A stretch of 55,113 bases of DNA from positions 1 to 55,113 of the IMG/VR virus record IMGVR_UViG_3300009593_000022; one strand, 5' to 3'. Position numbers and translations under genes: made by a program. Position 1 is the stretch's first letter; every line of letters starts with the position of its first letter. Under the pieces are notes generated by a model that was given only the letters and a program-made list of their open reading frames with translations, was not told the origin of the DNA and did no database searches. Positions 18,701 through 25,900 of this stretch are shown here, in pieces. The DNA is from a virus.

Positions 18701-21032
18701 GTCTTGGGGTAAATTCAACCATAACCATAGAGAAGCGGCAGGAGCACGACTCTTCCAGTTTCAAGGTTTGATGCACTTTTTCTTAGGGGGTGGTGCTCAT
18801 TACAGAGATTCTACAAGTAACCACTTATCCTTTATCCCATCTGTACCTGAAGAAATTTCCGAAGGTCGTGGGTCGATGCATACAGCAACTAATGCGACCA
18901 GTACGATAATCAAGACTTTGGGTTCAGACGTAAACAGAATGTTAGAGAATCCATACTCAGGTGCTTGGGGTTCACCAGACCAACGAATTAAGTGGTATCA
19001 GATGACTGTCTCTTACAATGGTGGTCCAGTTGGATATGTTGGAGCTGGAAATACTGGGTTGACAGAGTCAGAGATGTTACAGAACATAAATGACTCTTGG
19101 AAGTTTTACTTCACGAACATGGAGTCTGGTCAAGTCGTAGAAGCTGACTTCCTCTTGACGACTTTCCTCAGAGATGGAATCTTTGGTTTCACAGGCGGTG
19201 ACACGTATCAAGAAACAACTGGCACCAGAAGAAATATGTTTGGTTGGGGTGCTAACCAAGGTGGAGATAATAACTACACATTTAAAGGTAAGTGGGCAGA
19301 AGGTCACTTTATTAACGAGGCTCTTACTCTTGAACAATTGCAGGGTGACCAAGACAGACGAAACGGATGGTGTTTGGACCCAATTGGATTTAAGAAAGTT
19401 AGAGCACTTGCGTCCAACCCAGTCAACGAAACGAATGCTGGATTCTGGTCATTCTCTTATCACGCACAGAAGAACGATAGTTCCACAACTGGAACAGCGA
19501 ACAACCTGAACAACATCTTTGCTGACTCTAAGACAGATTCAGACATTGTTCTTTTCAGGGGCGATGCTCATATTTACGACCATCGTAATATGATAGGTGA
19601 TTGTGCAAGCGAATGGGGTTTCGGATATCCAGACGATAGAGCAGGTGACTTATCCTCTATCTTCATTTCGTCTGTCCTCGTTCAGGAAAGACCAACAACT
19701 TACCAGATAGAAGAACTTGTTGTCGATATCACTTCTGATGTTGACTACAAAGGAGAGCTGGAAATCGTTGAGATACTAAACTTAAACATCAACGATGAAG
19801 ACAGGCCAGTAGACTTTGGTTCGTATTTCGATAACATTGTTACTGAAGCTGACGGATTTAATATTCTGACAGAAGATGACGAACCACTTGTTGGACCTTT
19901 TGGTTTCGACCGCAACTGGTTAGAAGATGTAGTAGCGCTCGAACTCGAAAAGTCCTTGTACATAAACGTTGCTGTACAAAACGCATTTACGAAGTTTGGA
20001 GATAGGGAAATACCAGAAGTACGAGAGTTTATTGACAACTTCCCTGTGACTCCAACTATTTCGAATGAGACACATTTGACAGGGAACCATTGGGTGAACT
20101 CAATACTTGTCTCAAATACTATTAGTATCTTTGGCGGACATACACAGAATGGTTCACCAGAGACATTGTTCAGAGAACCAAACCCACAACCTCTGATAGA
20201 TGGAACGATAACAACTGTCACAGATATTGGTGATGTAAGAACGCAGTATGAAAGTAAGATTCCCGCGTACACATTTGACCAAACTGATACAGAATATTTC
20301 GCTCTTTCCTCAGAGGCGGATGTAGACCTATTTACAGAAGACGATATTGAAATAGAATTCCCGAACACTATTATTACCGAGGGGTCATTGATTATCTCTG
20401 AAGTATACACGAAAGGACTTGCTACCTTTACCGAACTTGAGGACATTATCCTCGGACCTATTGACATGGCTCCACAGGTAACTCCTCTTTTTTCGAATGG
20501 CGGAAGTATAGACCTTACCATTGTACCTCCAGTAGAAGCAGGAAGCTTCCTTGGAGACACATACGAAGTGACGGCCGGACCGACCATCACTATCAACTCC
20601 GACTTTGAAGTTCCAGCGGATTTTGTCAGTACGACAAACGCCGCGAGTACATTCATTCAAGGAGCGACATTAGAACGCCGAACTCTGTCAATAGCTTTCG
20701 GTAGTATGGGTACTAATTCACTGGGGAGACTGGTGATAGCTGACCAAGATGGGGAATACTTAATAACCCAAAATGCTACATCGTTATTAGCTAGACAGTC
20801 TCATACAGAGGAACTACAACAAGTCATCGCAGACGATGATGGAAACCTCCTGAACTTAGATATTGGTGATGATTTAACTGCTGAAGCTATTACTCAGGAA
20901 AACACAAATAGAATATTACTGTCGTACCCCTTTGTCCCAGCTAAAACTGAAATCATACTTGATTCCATTTCTAGCCCAAGGACAATAAACGATATCGTAT
21001 TCGAACCTTTTATTAACTATCGTTACCAGTAA
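9735..21032 (+). CDS. Giant 3765-residue baseplate wedge protein in gp7 position
   Basis: The gene starts at ATG 9735, overlapping the gp6 stop. The first 240 residues resemble the N-terminal wedge domain of marine T4-like phage baseplate proteins next to gp6 (ITDLIPDMLPERM, YKLFLEEYYKWLEY, then YYPKDFMLRTSDGRW near residue 228). The 25-6-x-8 gene order puts it in the gp7 slot. T4 gp7 is 1032 residues, so this is more than three times longer. After the N-domain there are Gly-rich SGxGYxxGD segments (residues 350-430) and several DWGG-type repeats (about 1480-1930). An acidic region with recurring IEIE or QIEIEL strands follows (about 2130-2780). A LamG/concanavalin-like domain lies at roughly 2850-3200, and a last beta-rich part follows. 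It probably forms the wedge plus a large peripheral, perhaps receptor- or fibre-binding, extension. The identity with gp7 is positional and partial. Confidence 0.8.
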   Translation: MPGPVGDQRITDLIPDMLPERMRDSEETYKLFLEEYYKWLEYIKIDFIEDISTIFSEGAVLIGETTFARAIVKSIPTPYCAYVEYISTEKFAIGEEVATEQLSWDDLVEEHKDRFDVEFWGLSPGRDYSAQVQTFTYNAAIAASYMMNLQDVDSTDSDIFLQTARDSMLHGWPELASKSYDMPDGAEGSVNERQLAKMIKSYGLQKGTDLSMEFLFRLIFGEEADIYYPKDFMLRTSDGRWSEPNVTFVRNIKPNGFELEDFVGKRIRGQTSGVEAIVVNSYKNSVPGKDVSVLVLETPKDAAKGEQGGGPWTPGNHTANNLFVGETIEVLPATFIEEEDWSTQPDNVLTATIFGGLREVDICSAGSGYAPGDTVTFSDRGGVTATANVRLVSNNYAVDFIRVDSQGTGYQVGDEVVYYPAYSGGQNGKAIVNELVDTYSMIHSNTAIQEYANFTPNSNGVFGSVGDSLNANNGLYYTVHMGTHLDMNADTTGQTLLVFNTAMFDVGDTVEYMNDVGTYDTASITGIRGDHREILELRLDTQPFSLDEDHPLYSTTEIRSTTYTHANGDTLSSNGITHNTANTTIAAMQIGDTMAFQTEVFGGVGKILVESTGIEYYDIPAVTVLGRSNVATDTSACYAEALASDARYSTAVGASTSAYNVVTMAVDENAIVFANGFSDTDPDFPKSRIEVMELFRTEQNGIGEAHKRYVWGNNGGGEVRAELVGVLESESISYFIQEETPDQLETGDSYYMLSEEDPDREDQIMAEGDSVYIKVKFDSEVSDPFYQGQTFQITDNANNAIGSFDASQVYDFMKQGRDATLTVPYLATNSIFDLAVVDPGSDYSNTEKPTGDERSLEVRDERQAYLGYHNLNAILVPVLGGTIKYQGRWLNDKGKLDSSMVVQDSFFYQDFSYVLRSKLEIAAYRDVVKKLVHMAGHQLWGEVMIVTRANAQLYSGGDYGGKYDPNHIHDGSFIPTEALGGPSGSRPYLEVVRYFGYLREFNEDGTGKPDIQFGPLEEGTGYDHPKELIKGQAGAFDVLLHHEPILHDGLFYANGAPINYIYTPGKQYNNQEVFNLVDTMIADDKEGNYFDQILHEHGGQIYYEFDNEVLNNQPTHGEYVDWYQFHLDRQAGRIVWIDDSLQAQRFGLNIDDSWEGAWYRVDPEGNHLLTQDGDSLVGEDSNQDVLFPEVSFNAGTGIIVIEETNSVDITFTDANFPTDIEAGQEVNVQLEYFVPRFEDSGFTVDIKKDFTDYEVEAHVNYDEMVVDVHNPTILTSDHAFKTADVTNPLGDLNDRFNFSNGFIFSQSGLKQISESPIGSEHYVEDSAGNIGLYKNNGDDFSSTPFTVMMEYVSGHRWGTTPTTYDLRKSYYIQEDRISILQQGGRETTYFHYSPSPNVTAGAGSGWTAGWLKEVSSGNIGRYTKFGPTTHGESRFHEGTDFIGNGGASYTYDVFTPNSSLDGQTITISEIGNDYNVSNVTNLPAVYKMEAIDASLGLYKPVHVGGAVIDWGGPADKYIGGPSHNAFQSTIRSSTAQTINVRDKDTNVAITDLVGQDIEVIGIESNTFTQQDTLLGEDTGGTTHMDVFYGHNYGTFTVNGQVHNADVRYRGLGDPIWSTIASQLVPGDMLHVQYVGFAAVLGTGMVLSVDTTNQIIYIKDNSPIYPNGGLMTWNNLDSINKLMYKREQVPTTHISGTATRAVPSVYNFNSHIGSGKYAINYVSGPTIDFGVGNNWSAGYMTEFQVKTTQKLEVQDQDGVAATFANSDITITEALPLVSTPKLDTTSLVVSANSSGRHHYMADIDSTGLSFGDMVWLTGTKPTGESVRLPMKVTGTSSLTLTTDNWTADYTFPGTFTLNDAQVEKYSVSNSTGAFPAIYTFTETSVSGVYDITHKSGAVLDWGGLNDLYEQGMNTPLVVVNATAASSVEDWKKDTLNLTGSIIDSNSAAPIVHFDVNLPQGIYYFTDMVATRPSLVQTFTGGFGQPLYFEQEISSRDATYIRYDFMVPNYFIDGTIQLYALKEIEFNLEVAHLWQSDHLDWDDHMDEQKNVAPAGNRSHFPEAPGTNYLNGGLDEKGRWVPNRYGRNQQNRGAFTQMDIEYLPAVDGSSMTAHFQPPKTQIVHGHEAIEITELVSFPVEMGLDPIEIEHPEMLVNAMMISSDDIEPYYCHRQIEIYGYMNAYAEFIDDLEDHKVEYEITIDVRPTVDILDYEVEISSINEKESNVLVVPFGSNQGRLEDEQSIYDFMNEDTDGYISQEASENYLLDPIEIEYELYVVQQLSAKIADFEMDSHLYTSQLPFDVHREEVHIEFKHYPAVNVLFGNPEEDQIAWRGDDGAGYLCTEDGHHNLVYEGIPRVVLNEPVEKETEHVIRYNSFTPPTPQNLEMEDGTGYMYEDGGYVWSEGEYTPHNPWGFGNNPWRVFTEPGDNPYRDIDLELQAIMTPVIIPDEHSIEFDWREADVIPMGDIVVYNHNRDREDYIDYQLADLIMENEPGHILGEDGVGFCVLSRGNDYFFYIANTDLPNLYHRQIEIELDIQTPVVVAPNPEMIHYFETRLWVLPPEAYIDWSPEGHFGGFPCMVDEDGIYHIVDENYSTGLPPYEIGRICFEPATFPPDDQEWHQIEIELIANTAPVAPPPALPPLLYEIFIGAPTVFNETEIEPYPFINYYQMRIPWVSLGDSGFEFDEGERTILYGTLAGLPEPIELEKQLLYIYNPTIIREDPISDHLLQVNIDASISSTFDPVDNELSPVLDYQNGAVIWRVKSQEELEQSLFHSMNPINILTVLEHINPFPKPIYVGSPLDQTLQVEGQDNQMVLAPAMAPVVKPENDFAEMEYQLSANFVSDERETMADCAWGSTQWDAWLELDGSRDRIQVSGALDSTPDETYGDNGEVQFWRFDGPDNVSIQQKSKELRLAAGSGGHNRYWNHKAMLALWDNPEYWDGSAFQPGSYNYSGASTPSVDGYAHTLSPFTVTTTTSLFDASQWDKYRTFWSWGKFNHNHREAAGARLFQFQGLMHFFLGGGAHYRDSTSNHLSFIPSVPEEISEGRGSMHTATNATSTIIKTLGSDVNRMLENPYSGAWGSPDQRIKWYQMTVSYNGGPVGYVGAGNTGLTESEMLQNINDSWKFYFTNMESGQVVEADFLLTTFLRDGIFGFTGGDTYQETTGTRRNMFGWGANQGGDNNYTFKGKWAEGHFINEALTLEQLQGDQDRRNGWCLDPIGFKKVRALASNPVNETNAGFWSFSYHAQKNDSSTTGTANNLNNIFADSKTDSDIVLFRGDAHIYDHRNMIGDCASEWGFGYPDDRAGDLSSIFISSVLVQERPTTYQIEELVVDITSDVDYKGELEIVEILNLNINDEDRPVDFGSYFDNIVTEADGFNILTEDDEPLVGPFGFDRNWLEDVVALELEKSLYINVAVQNAFTKFGDREIPEVREFIDNFPVTPTISNETHLTGNHWVNSILVSNTISIFGGHTQNGSPETLFREPNPQPLIDGTITTVTDIGDVRTQYESKIPAYTFDQTDTEYFALSSEADVDLFTEDDIEIEFPNTIITEGSLIISEVYTKGLATFTELEDIILGPIDMAPQVTPLFSNGGSIDLTIVPPVEAGSFLGDTYEVTAGPTITINSDFEVPADFVSTTNAASTFIQGATLERRTLSIAFGSMGTNSLGRLVIADQDGEYLITQNATSLLARQSHTEELQQVIADDDGNLLNLDIGDDLTAEAITQENTNRILLSYPFVPAKTEIILDSISSPRTINDIVFEPFINYRYQ
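14180..15510 (+). repeat. Divergent DWGG-type protein repeats inside the giant wedge gene
   Basis: Three clear copies are spaced about 500-650 bp apart (near 14185-14330, 14835-14975 and 15350-15510). They encode the pattern Tyr-x-Phe/Met, a small-residue turn, SG/GG-A-V/I-x-DWGG or DFGV, an Asp-x-Tyr or Asn-Trp, then a Gly-rich end. Examples are GGAVIDWGGPADKYIGG, SGPTIDFGVGNNWSAGY and SGAVLDWGGLNDLYEQG. A weaker relative lies near 13920-13990 (GSGWTAGWLKEVSSG). Between the copies are segments ending in NVAITDLVGQDIEVIG-like strands. The copies are protein-level only and too diverged to show as DNA repeats. They suggest that the protein grew by domain duplication. Confidence 0.6.
16120..18070 (+). 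repeat. Degenerate acidic beta-strand repeats (IEIE region) in the giant wedge gene
   Basis: Residues about 2130-2780 of the giant protein contain recurring short acidic strands. Examples are LDPIEIEHPEMLV, CHRQIEIYGYM, LDPIEIEYELYVV, HREEVHIEFKHYP, HRQIEIELDIQTP, WHQIEIELIANTAP and EPIELEKQLLYI. They are separated by Gly/Tyr-rich loops such as DDGAGYLCTEDG, EDGTGYMYEDGGY and EDGVGFCVLSRG. The unit is roughly 80-130 residues with alternating strand and loop sub-motifs. It matches no domain that I can name. Confidence 0.5.
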
Positions 21033-21038
21033 CCTATC

Positions 21039-21046
21039 ACTAAATA
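21039..21046 (+). promoter_or_regulatory. Possible T4-type late promoter upstream of gene 8
   Basis: ACTAAATA lies in one of only two non-coding gaps of any size in the + operon (21033-21096). It differs from the T4 late promoter consensus TATAAATA at two of eight positions. A transcript starting about 8-12 bases downstream would carry a short leader with AGGAG at 21086-21090, 6 bases before the gene 8 ATG at 21097. Placement is good, but the match is imperfect and the -35 region is not diagnostic in this class. Confidence 0.35.
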
Positions 21047-21096
21047 GGGGAAGTGGCAACATCTACACAAACACATTACAATTTTAGGAGCATAAA

Positions 21097-22917
21097 ATGC
21101 CTGCAATCGTAACTAATAAGTTCCGAGTTCACAACTCTGAACAGTTTCACGAGGCATTCTCTGAAACAGCGTCAACCAACCAATTCATTTTTATTGGTAA
21201 GGTTTCGGAATGGCTGGATGCATCTAGCGTCAATATTGATGCTAACCCACCAACTCCGACTGACACAGTCGAGAATACCGAGTACAACCATTGGGACGAT
21301 ATGATTTTGGCCAAGCGTGTGACAGCTAACGATGTTTCGCACGTTATCAACAGATACAACTGGACCTCTGGAACAGTTTACGACCAGTTTGATAGCCAAG
21401 ATTCAACCCTTTATTCAAAACCATTCTTTGTTGTAACAGAAGACTTCAATGTCTACAAATGTATGTACAACAGTCATGGTGCACAATCAACTGTGATGCC
21501 TTCCAGTATTAATACAAGTGCTGGGGTTTCTGAGACAACTGCTGACGGCTACAAGTGGAAGTATATGTACTCCATTTCCGCAGCTGACGCTCTCAAGTTC
21601 ATCACAACCTCATTCATCCCAGTTAAGCGACTGCGAACCAACGACTTCACCGCTTTAGGTGCAAACGCTGGCGAGATAGCTGACGATGGTTCAAACCAAT
21701 GGGAAATTGAGAACAGCGCTTCAGACGGAGCGATTGACACAGTAGTTCGTAACGCATCTGGAAACGGAGCGGGATATCTCTTCACCGACGCAGAAGTTAC
21801 TACTTCAGCTTTGGGTGGAGCTACACCTGACCTTACTCTGGACTTCACAAACTACGGAGGGTCAAACCCAGCTCAGGATACACTAGCTGGTTCATGGTTA
21901 TACGTTTCTTCCAGTTCATCTGGACAAGGAATGTTGGCCGAAATTTCCGCACACAACGGAACAACTTTTACACTCGACGCTAATACTGGTAACCTTGGTT
22001 CACAGGCCGCTGATGCAAACTATCAGTTCGACCTTACCTTGGCTCTGGCTGGCGGAGATGTCGTAAAGATTGGACCTAAAGTCGTGGTAAACGGAGATGG
22101 TAGCGGGGCGCTCATTTACGGAGTAGGAGCTAACACTTCAGGTGTAACAGATATGTATGTAGCCAATACTGGTTCAGGATATCACGTTGCTAACCTGTCT
22201 GTAACTCAAACCAACGCGACTATCACAACCGCCGCTGACTTCCGTCCTATTGTTTCCCCAGTAGGTGGACATGGATACAACATGGTCGAAGAACTTTTCG
22301 GCTTCAACGTAATGTTGAATGTCCGTCTTGAAGGTTCTGAGTCCAATACTTTCACAGTATCCAACGACTTCCGTAAAATCGGATTGGTTCGTGACCCAGT
22401 TCAGTCTGCAGACGCAACTCAGTTATTCGTATCTGAGCTAGCTGACCAGACAACACGTATTAAGATTGGTTCAACAATCGCTTCTGCAGGAGACTACTAT
22501 GTCGCTGACCAACAAGTCATCGGTTCATTGTCTGGTGCAACAGCTTACGTTGTTGACTACAATAATACGGCTGATGCAAACTCCGCTGGAACACTTGGTT
22601 CAGGTTCAGACCCACAAGTCTACCCAGAACTAAGAGTAACAGAGATTGTTAGAGGTGGAAACGCAACTGCAGGATGGGATTCCATTCCTGGCTCTTTCCA
22701 AATTGGAGAGAGAATCATGCGTGTCACTGCCGCTGACCCTAACGGAGTCGCTACTGACCCAGTCACCGCTGCTAACGATGCTACATCTTCAAGCGTAGTA
22801 TTCGAGAAGCCAGACATGAAGAAATATCGTGGAGATATTCTTTACGTTGAGAACAGGTCTCCTGTTTCTAGAGCTTCCGACCAAGTTGAAGATATTAAAC
22901 TCATCGTTCAGTTCTAA
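21097..22917 (+). CDS. 8: Baseplate wedge subunit gp8
   Basis: This 606-residue protein has the N-terminal pattern of gp8 in marine T4-like phages: MPAIVTNKFRVHNSEQF, then an NQFIFIGKVSEW strand, then KPFFVVTEDFNVYKCMYN, and DGYKWKYMYSISAADALKF near residue 160. In T4, gp8 dimers connect gp6, gp7 and gp10 in each wedge. T4 gp8 is 334 residues. The extra length here is mostly a middle and C-terminal beta region containing SGxGY turns (NTGSGYHVANLSV near residue 360). The start has a strong AGGAG six bases upstream. It is followed directly by an intrinsic terminator, and a possible late promoter precedes it, so it may form its own transcription unit. Confidence 0.85.
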   Translation: MPAIVTNKFRVHNSEQFHEAFSETASTNQFIFIGKVSEWLDASSVNIDANPPTPTDTVENTEYNHWDDMILAKRVTANDVSHVINRYNWTSGTVYDQFDSQDSTLYSKPFFVVTEDFNVYKCMYNSHGAQSTVMPSSINTSAGVSETTADGYKWKYMYSISAADALKFITTSFIPVKRLRTNDFTALGANAGEIADDGSNQWEIENSASDGAIDTVVRNASGNGAGYLFTDAEVTTSALGGATPDLTLDFTNYGGSNPAQDTLAGSWLYVSSSSSGQGMLAEISAHNGTTFTLDANTGNLGSQAADANYQFDLTLALAGGDVVKIGPKVVVNGDGSGALIYGVGANTSGVTDMYVANTGSGYHVANLSVTQTNATITTAADFRPIVSPVGGHGYNMVEELFGFNVMLNVRLEGSESNTFTVSNDFRKIGLVRDPVQSADATQLFVSELADQTTRIKIGSTIASAGDYYVADQQVIGSLSGATAYVVDYNNTADANSAGTLGSGSDPQVYPELRVTEIVRGGNATAGWDSIPGSFQIGERIMRVTAADPNGVATDPVTAANDATSSSVVFEKPDMKKYRGDILYVENRSPVSRASDQVEDIKLIVQF

Positions 22918-22924
22918 TTTTACT

Positions 22925-22950
22925 GCCCCGCTTCGGCGGGGCGTATTTTT
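22925..22950 (+). terminator. Intrinsic terminator after gene 8
   Basis: A perfect 7-bp GC stem, GCCCCGC and GCGGGGC, closes a TTCG tetraloop at 22925-22942. It is followed by a T-rich tract (TATTTTT) at 22944-22950, eight bases after the gene 8 stop. This is a textbook factor-independent terminator. The next gene starts only 12 bases further, so downstream transcription depends on read-through or on a promoter inside gene 8. Confidence 0.95.
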
Positions 22951-22961
22951 AAGGAAGTTGA

Positions 22962-25900
22962 ATGCCAGTCCAATCAGACCAACTATTTACCTCTGACCCA
23001 TATTATGATGATTTCGATGAGAGGATGAATTTTTATCGCATCCTATTTCGACCATCATATGCAGTTCAGGCCAGAGAATTAACACAGATACAAACTCTCT
23101 TACAGGACCAACTCACCAAGACAGCGAATGTCTCATTCAGAGACGGCGACTTGATAGCAGGAGGGGGATTAACAGTTGACACGACTTTAGCGTCTGTCAA
23201 ACTAGAGAATACTTTCGACAACGCCACAGTCAATGCTCAGCATTGGTTGGGGTCGACCATCTATGGTGCCGCTGATGGCGGGACTGGGGTCGCACGAGGA
23301 TATGTTGTCGCTGTGTCTGATAGGGACTCATTCGACCCAAATACACTTATCGTAAGATATGTCACAGATTTAATTTTTGCAGACGGCGTTACTATTTACG
23401 ACGCTGACCGAACATTAGAAGCAACAACAGTTTCCGCGACAGGTGCGTCAAAGACACCAAACGCATCAAACGTCGCCTCAATAGTATCTGTAGACGAGTC
23501 GGTCTACTATGTCTCAGGATTTCTAAACTACGTAGCTCCCCAAACACTTATCCTAGAGAAATACGCTAATACTCCGAGCTACAGTATTGGTTTCAACATT
23601 GACGAAGTCATTGTTGACGAAGCTGACCAAAACTCAAGTCCTGTTTTCACAGCCATACCTATTGGCGAAACACTTCTTGACCCAGCTAACGGGGCATACA
23701 ACTACAACGCTCCAGGCGCGACCAGATACAGACAGATACTTAACATTTCGAAACGCACTTATTCAAATACATCAGTAATCGAGGCAGAAGGTAATACTCG
23801 ATTCGTAGAACTATTCAGAATCAACTCAGGTGAAGTATCATCGAACTATGACTCTATCTATCCTAACGACACTTTTAGAACAAGACCTACTCATAAAAAA
23901 GAGCAAATCAAACCACTTCTTGTATCAACACATCAGAGCAAGGGTGTCCAAGGATTCACAAACACTTCAGTTCAAAGTACGATTTCAGGAAAAGGCACTG
24001 CCTTTCTAACCGACTTCTCCGTAGGCGATAAAATATACCTTGAGAAAGACCAATACTATGGTAACGGAACAGTAACGTTCAATGGCTCAGGATTTATCGC
24101 AGGTTCAAATACAACCTTCAGTAACGACTTCTCTGCGGGGATGTTCATTACTGTAAACGACACAGACTACGAAATTGCAAACGTTCTGTCAAACACATCG
24201 ATGTTTATCATCGGACAGACAGAGAAAAACGTTGTAGATAACCCATACGTAGTCAAGGCGGTAAGACCTTCAGAGGTTCTCGCCGTAGGTTCTGACACAT
24301 CTATGACTGTCAACGCACTTGTCGGTGACGGAACTGACCAAAAGATTATCAATGCTAATACCTTTACTGTACGAGTTGAGGGTGGCGTAACTATGAATGG
24401 TGAAGAGGTCAAGACATACCAGACCTCCCAAGACATCACTATTCGTAAACCGCGCGATACCCAATACATCAACAACGTATCGGTAGGGGTGGGACTACAA
24501 AACTATTTCGTAGTCTCTGGAGAACAAGACGGGCACCCCACATTCCTCCAAGGACCAGGCGCGTTCGACCTTGAAAACCTTGGTGAGGTAGTCCACCTCC
24601 ACAGTTCTCCATACGCCAATACCTCAACTCTCACGCAGATTATGTCAACAGTTGTTGCGACTGCAAGGGTGAGAGACTTCATGCCACTTTTTGTCGATAA
24701 CGTAGACCAAGGAAAGAACGGATATGGTATTGCACTTTGGAATATAGAACCAAGAACAGTAGCAAATACTATCGGTGTAGCAGGAGACACAACAGGTGTC
24801 AATGCTAACGATACTTTCCTTACACTCAACGGACCAACGGCACAGTTAGACGATGCCTACAACGGAGTCACGATTGAGTTTACAAGTGGAAGACTTGAAG
24901 GATTTCAAACAAGAATTAAAGACTATTTTGCGAATAGCTCGCTCATCGTTGACCCTCTACCTAACATGCCTGCTAACAACGATGGGTATCGACTCCTGTT
25001 TCAAACAAAGGATGTCAAGTCTATTTGTGCACAGAATAACTCTACCTTGAGTATTTCAACGAAGTACCAAGTTAGTAACGTATATGGGAAGGTAAGTAAT
25101 ACAATACTTGGAAATACTTATCGTGACAGCGTATTATTTAAACAAAGCCAAACTCCTCAGTTCCTCTATGAAACACCTTATCAACTGAAGTCCTTACGGA
25201 CTGCGGGCGGTACTGTGAAGACCAGTTACAAGTCTAGACGTAGAGAGTTAGTTACGATTGTTCCTCAGGCTGGTACTGCAGGTTCAATGACTGTAGATTC
25301 AGGTATTCAGTTTACCTTCCCATTTTTTGACGGAACGATGTCCGCGAACGACGCTAGATCAAGTTTTCAAGTGTTCGTCGCCGCTACATCGGACAATATT
25401 AACACGCCAGTAGGGAACTCCCTAGCCATCTCAGGACAGTTAGATACTGTTTCACTTGGAGGTGGCGGTGCTGGCGGAGGTGCAGGAAAAGCAACCTCAG
25501 CTACCTTTTTCATTTCCGATAGAGGTGCGGCGACACAAGCTTATGTCGTAGCGACAGTTGAGGCCGCGAATATGACATTTAAGACAAAGACTTTAATAAA
25601 CCAAACAGGATTCATTGTTGAAGAACCTAACACTACACTAGGAAGCCTTGACAGTGTTCAAAAGACAGATGTTTACAGAATCAGAGCAGTTATTGATTCA
25701 CAGGTAGACGTAAATGGAAATAAGAACATTCTGTCTTCTACCGACCTCCAAACCGCTGCTCAGGGGGGAACGTTGTCTGGGGCAAATACTGTTTATGTCA
25801 CAGAAAATTACGAACTTGACACAGGACAACGAGATGACTTCTACGACCACGGAGGAGTTAGGCTCGTGGGTTCACCACCTACTGGACAAATTGGAATCGT

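Noticed and set aside
19745-20656. A 303-residue - strand frame antisense to the giant wedge gene
   Set aside because: Composition is Ser/Val/Ile-rich and repetitive as expected from reverse reading of this codon usage; no start signal or motif. The + frame is continuous and has a conserved N-terminus.
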